From Ilex aquifolium (Eukaryota; Streptophyta; Magnoliopsida; Aquifoliales; Aquifoliaceae): DNA of 64,000 nucleotides. The stretch lies in assembly GCA_951799425.1 (NCBI GenBank), contig OX637391.1, positions 9,682,551 through 9,746,550 of the forward strand, in the 5' to 3' direction. The stretch's first letter is position 1; each line of letters opens with the position of its first letter. Shown here piece by piece: positions 59,091-64,000 of the stretch. A model generated the notes under the pieces. That model saw nothing but the letters and a program-made list of their open reading frames with translations. It searched no databases and was not told where the DNA came from. A program made the translations under genes and the position numbers.

Positions 59091-62061
59091 ATAATCTGTA
59101 CAGGAGTCTTTCCAACTATTGTGCTCTTTACATTTTGTTGTGGTTCTAATAATAGGATCATTTGATTGGTGTTAATGCTTCTGTTAGTAGTTTATTTGAC
59201 TTCAATACTATAGGGTCTTCTTTAGTCTTCCAGATTGAACTGCTAAAATTGTTGTACTGAGAAAATTTTATGTCTCCTTTACCAAGTCTATCTACCAAGC
59301 ATCTATATTTTGGCCCTTCAGTCACTTCTACAACACGAGGTTTTTGGGTATTTTGGTGTTTGTAAGTGTAGGAGTGGTTCAGCAAGGACACACCAGAGTG
59401 CTTGAGAGTTGAATGGTGTTAGTTTCTGTATGAATTCAACCATTGTTTCACCCTTTTGGGTGCATCTCAATAGTAATACTGCTTTGATAACCCCATTAAC
59501 AGAGGATGGACTCCTCTACAATTAGTGATGTGTCTGGCATTTCATTTTGAAGCTTTTGTAACATGCCCATATTATAGCTTTGAAATCTGGTATTCTTTTT
59601 TTTTTTTTTTGGAACAGGGATTTCTGGTATTGTTCAATGTGGTTGTTATAGTTGTATTTTCTTGATGCATGCTGATGAGATAAAAAAAAATGAAATTCCT
59701 TTTCTGTTTAATGCAATGAAAAAGAATACGAGTACCTATGGGTTTTGAAGTTCAGAATGGCAAATGGTCCAACACAACTCCGTATGGTTTCTTTACAATG
59801 CACTCCTATGTTTTTGTGCTTGTCACCTGAAACATTGGGCGTGCTTGCTGTGTTTGGCATTTCTGTAGTTACTGATTCATGTGATTTTGATCTTTACTTT
59901 TCTTAGAAAAATTATGGAGAAATTTGCTGCATATGTCTACGATGTTTTTCCCACAGAATCAGAAGTGCTTGATTTGTAGTTGATAATTCATAGCTTTGAG
60001 TCACATGCCAGCTATGAGCCAAACATCATAATGTTTGGTGTGTCAAAAACTAATTCTTTTTGTCAATGTTGAGTTGTAAGTCTGAACAGATTCTGCTGAC
60101 TTTAACAATTAAGCTTAGGTACCTTCAGCGGTTAGCTGAAGTCATACCTTCTCCAATCGCAGGATCAAGTCTTGGTAGGGACATGGATCCGTGTTTATTA
60201 CTTATCCCTCGAGAGGAAGAAAAATAGTGATTTAAACTAAAAGAAAGAATATCGCTGATCCGTGTTTATTTTTTTGGAGTTTCAAGTTTGTGTATATAGT
60301 TATGAAAGTATATACATCTTCGATAAGTAAATCTCTGCTCATTGAATTGCTTGCATTGCTTAGTGATTTTTCTGTGTTTTTCCATCTAAGTTCTTTCTTT
60401 TACAATGTCTGTTTGCATATGAGATAATACTCTTTAGGTGTTTAGCTTTGTCATTTTTCTTGTAATTCACTCTGTAATTGTACTTACTGTTATCATGAGG
60501 CATGTCAGTTTTGTGTTTCACGGCTGCATGAGCTAGTCCATTTGATCTGAAAACTGTTACTCATCCTTTTTCTTGTAATTCACTCTGTAATTGTACTTAC
60601 TGTTACCATGAGGCATGTTTGTGTTTCAAGGCTGCATGAGCGAGTCTATTTGATCTGAAAACTGTTGCTAACTAGATCTTACTAAGCTGTGTAGACATTA
60701 TTCATGTTGTTGAATTAATATATAGTCCAGCTTAAAGGAAATGTAAACACAAATCAAAAAGGTTAAAGAAAGAAAAGAAAAGGTGAAATATACCGAAAAC
60801 TACAAACTTGTTTGTAATTGTTAAAGGTATTATCGTGAAATTGGCACTTCATGCCAACGAGATGTCTTGAGGCTTATTCTGCATATCAAATTTCCTAAGT
60901 AGTTTGAGAAATCAAGAGCCATGTATAATCTAGATGAATAAGCCCCAACTAAGATGTATCATTCTTTTTTTGGCTAGAGATGTCTCACCTGTGAAAGATT
61001 TGATTATATGTGAAAATTGAAGTGCCTATCTAAACTGAAGTCTTGACTTTAGTCTGATTGGAGTTTCAAATGTTCAATTCGGTAGAGGCTTGTTTTTTAT
61101 TTCACACTATAAAGTGTGTGGTGGCTTTAGATTGAGTCTTAGATGTTGATTCCATTTATGACTTCGGGCCAATCATCTATGTTATTCAGAAATCTACCGA
61201 AACTGAAGGAATTTATTTTTGGGTGCGATACATTTACCGGGGGAGGGCACATGAATGCATTTATATTTTCTTGGCATATTCCTCTGGTTGAACTCATATT
61301 TGGTCCATCCGTGAATTAATGAAGGTGAAATGTTGAGTGACAGAGTTTGCTTTGGCTGGTCTGATATTGGTCCTGATTGTTATAAATCTCATGAAATAGT
61401 AGTATTGGTTTGCATAGATGGTGCCTTGAGGGGAATGTGACCAAAGAAATAAAGCAGGGTACATGAAGTAGGGGGACCTTCATGTTTCAACCAGAGTGTC
61501 TTGTTCACCTCACCCAGTTTTCGAGCTTGTATAATCAGAGATTCTAGTGGCATATGTGTATGTGTGTATGTATTTGTTGATGCAACAGGATAGATGATAA
61601 TAGTGAAAAAACCCAGCTTCAAAATGATAAGGAATGCGTTCAATTCTCTCGGAGCATACTAGCTAATATGGTCCATGTTGATGTCATTCCTTTGTAATAT
61701 CACTTGCAGAACTAGTTAAAATGGTGGCTTGGTGTCCCAATACTGTTGTGAACTGAAGATGTATTGCATACTTATCATTTCTGTAAATGGTCTTCAAGAC
61801 ATCACACAACCACCTCCACGGCTCCACCACCCATTATCGAACCAACTAAACAAGCACCACAACCACCACCATATTCCACTGCCTAACACACCCACCCACA
61901 ACTTGCATAGAGCTGGCAACCATGTCAAGACGTCCCTTCTCCATTGCCCAACCACCACCACAATTCAGAATGCAGGACCCTCAACTAACCATTTACATCT
62001 CGCATGGAGCTACCGAACCATGGCCAGACCCTCCCCCCTCCCCCCACATATCCCATCTATC
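59091..62061. other. 3' UTR and intergenic DNA after the F-box gene
   Basis: T-rich, gene-3'-flank-like sequence without repeats of LTR type. A tandem duplication lies at 60453-60667. A frame at 61729-62145 is driven by a CCACCA-rich stretch and is not supported as coding. Confidence 0.5.
60453..60667. repeat. tandem duplication, period about 113 bp
   Basis: TTTTCTTGTAATTCACTCTG to TTTGATCTGAAAACTGTT occurs twice, from about 60454 and about 60567, with a few differences and one short deletion. Confidence 0.85.
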
Positions 62062-62069
62062 ACCACAAA

Positions 62070-62358
62070 TAAGGGTGTTAATCGAGATGAACTACTCAGA
62101 CTCGGTTTGGATAGAATTCGGGTCAAGTTCAAGTTCGTGTTCTAAACGAACTAAGCTTGAATAATTTTTTAGATTCGGTTTGAGCTCTCAAAATTTAGCT
62201 TGTTTATATATAAAATAGTCGAGTTATTCGGGGCTTGATTCAGGTTCGGCTCATTTCCTAAATAAGCCAAACTTAAATAATTTTGTAGGCTCGTTTAAAA
62301 AAAGAGCTCGACAAGTTCAAATTTAAGCTCGCAAAACTCGACTCGATTAACACTCCTA
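62070..62358. mobile_element. non-autonomous hAT element, 289 bp
   Basis: Ends TAAGGGTGTTAATCGAG and CTCGATTAACACTCCTA are inverted with one mismatch at the hAT-type TAGGGGTG position. A perfect 8-bp duplication ACCACAAA flanks it (62062-62069, 62359-62366). The interior has GAGCTCG and TTCGGTT-type subterminal motifs; no frame. Confidence 0.93.
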
Positions 62359-62443
62359 ACCACAAACTCAAACCCAATTAAAATTCAACACAAATTGACG
62401 CAAATTCAATCACACCATTAAATGAAAATGTGGGGTTGCCGTG

Positions 62444-62462
62444 GTGAGAGAGAGAGAGAGAG
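62444..62462. repeat. (GA)n microsatellite
   Basis: Short GA repeat following GGTGAGAGAG. Confidence 0.85.
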
Positions 62463-62836
62463 GATATCTGTTCAATTGCCCCGTGTATTTCCGCTAGAAT
62501 TTCCATGTTTTGATAGGTAAGTTTAGGCACAATATTTTCTTTATATTTTTTGATTTTGTATATTACATGTTCATGTTTAGGATTATGCCATGTAAATTGA
62601 TCCGAGATGAGCTTTAAGCTTAGTAAGGGTGCCAATTGAGCACAGCCTTTATTTTGTCGTGTCATTTTGAATTTATATAAAATATTAATCAATTATAATT
62701 CAATCTATTCAATTAATCTTATTTGAGTTGTTTATTATTATGTCGTATTTGGATTGATTCTTATTATCCCATGAATCAAAAATTCAAAACTAAAATCTTA
62801 TTATTTTTCAACTTAACTAACTTGTCTGGTAAATTT

Positions 62837-63350
62837 AGGAGTACAATTCGGGCGGGTTGTCATGTTGAGAGGTCAACCCTAATCCAACTCTAGGTATATA
62901 ATCTTCAACCCTAACCCTAACCCTAACCTTACCTCAACCCGAGTATTGCCCGAGTTTAATTCGGGCGGATTCGAAATGAATTCGGGTTATTTAATTCAGA
63001 CTGATTTTCGGGTTAAAAATTGAGTTGTACTTGAGTTACTTAATTTAGGTTGATTTTTTGAAGTGTATATTTGATTTTTTCAAGTGTAGATCTGATTTTT
63101 CAAGTGATATGAGATGAAGGGCGAGGCGCAGATGAAGAGAGAGGGAGTGAGAGAGGGAGGAGTGATGAGTGAGACAAGGATCTAGGAGTGATGGAGGCGC
63201 AGAAGTGAAGACTTGAAATGAAGTGAAAGTTTGAGCTCTAAAGAGTAAAGATAAATACTAACCTTAGTTAAATATATTTATATATTTATGTATATTCAGG
63301 TTCAACCAGATTTAATAATGGGTTATTTGGAAGCCGGTACACCTAATTAG
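62837..63350. mobile_element. decayed relative of the 15.2-kb hAT element, inverse orientation
   Basis: The left end TAGGAGTACAATTCGGGCGGG, then GGTATATAATCTTCAACCCT with three AACCCT units, and GAGTTTAATTCGGGCGG follow the reverse complement of 15590-15751 in order. A possible far end TACACCTA is near 63340, but no target duplication was found, so the right border is uncertain. Confidence 0.7.
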
Positions 63351-64000
63351 ACTTAATTGTAAAAAAGTACATAGAACAAAATGTTTTGAAAAAAAGTACA
63401 CAGCTGAGATACAAAGACGTAAATGCTCATTTTGTAAAATTTTATTTCCTAAAAATTTTAACAAGACATTTATTAATAGCTGAAATTTAGGGTCTTTTAA
63501 TTCAAAATATCTTATCTTTAATGCACCTTGATTCATGCCTATTTTTTTTTTTGGAAAATAGTTTTATTTTCAAATTATATTTATGCATTAAATATTTACT
63601 ACTAGTAGTTTTATAGGAAAATTTTAATATTCCGTTTATTTTAGAATATATCACTTGTTTGAATTTCAAAATTTGTTAATATTCGAACTCCATAATAGTG
63701 TAACAAATACACTGTAACAAAAATAGTGTTCAGTAGTTTTGTGCATGTGGTAACAAATTCAAAATGGAGATGAACTGTTTTGAATGAAATTATATGAAAA
63801 TATATGTTTGACAAAATGTAATAGTACAATATTTTGTATAAATGACTTGTTACACTATTATAGTTACACTGTTATAGTTACACTGTTATTGTTACACTGT
63901 TCGGATATTAATATAATTTGAAAACAAAACCACTTTAAAAAACAAAAAAACGCATGAATCAAAGTGCATTAAGTATAATTTGAAAACAAAATCACTTTCC
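63351..64000. other. AT-rich intergenic, short direct repeats
   Basis: GTTACACTGTTAT/ATAGTTACACT repeats at about 63848-63900 and GTATAATTTGAAAACAAAA-type motifs. No gene. Confidence 0.5.

Noticed and set aside
61729-62145. 138-codon frame rich in His, Pro and Thr
   Set aside because: Driven by a CCACCA-rich stretch and runs into a hAT element at 62070; no supporting gene structure.

Overview
The window is nuclear DNA of a flowering plant, most likely a eudicot. It has short spliced genes with GT-AG introns, AT-rich intergenic DNA, a plant-type U2 snRNA promoter, and a dense layer of plant LTR retrotransposons, hAT elements and foldback MITEs. I cannot name the species from sequence alone.

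Left part (1-14.6 kb), gene-bearing. The 3' half of an EB1C-type microtubule plus-end gene lies at 163-1846 (+). A small two-exon gene for an 85-residue hydrophilic, LEA-like protein is at 3301-3639 (+). A five-exon ARF GTPase of 181 residues is at 4639-5812 (+). A four-exon D3-type cyclin of 366 residues is at 13107-14589 (-). Only noncoding sequence, one long foldback MITE and old LTR/hAT scraps lie between the ARF and cyclin genes.

Middle (15-36 kb), AT-rich and gene-poor. It holds a non-autonomous hAT element with a perfect 8-bp target duplication (15200-15751), a diverged tandem duplication, several foldback elements, microsatellites and G-runs, and one complete-looking U2 snRNA gene on the minus strand (32959-33154) with its own USE and TATA box.

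Retrotransposon block (36.5-54.7 kb). A Ty3/gypsy chromovirus of Tekay/Del type (36529-54745, TSD TATTG) carries two later insertions. One is a 5.7-kb non-autonomous, Athila/Tat-like LTR element within its left LTR (37394-43070, TSD AAGTT, LTRs 1307 bp each). The other is a solo LTR of a related Tekay-type family within its gag region (45427-48047, TSD CCCAG). The block itself seems to sit in an older LTR relic. LTR comparison by eye gives about 1% difference for the outer element and about 0.5% for the inner one, so both are recent and their ages agree with the nesting.

Right part (54.8-64 kb). A Tip100-like hAT element with a perfect 8-bp TSD (55202-56099) lies upstream of an intronless 545-residue F-box/LRR gene of the SKIP2/VFB type (57453-59090, +). 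Beyond it are noncoding sequence, a small hAT element with a perfect TSD (62070-62358), and a decayed relative of the 15.2-kb hAT element.

Together, SKIP2/VFB, CYCD3 and EB1C match three genes I recall as neighbours in Arabidopsis (At5g67250, At5g67260, At5g67270). The window therefore reads as a conserved microsyntenic block whose CYCD3-SKIP2 interval has been inflated to about 43 kb by transposons. I found no convincing novel gene system. The most unusual features are the palindrome arrays in the two Tekay-type LTRs.
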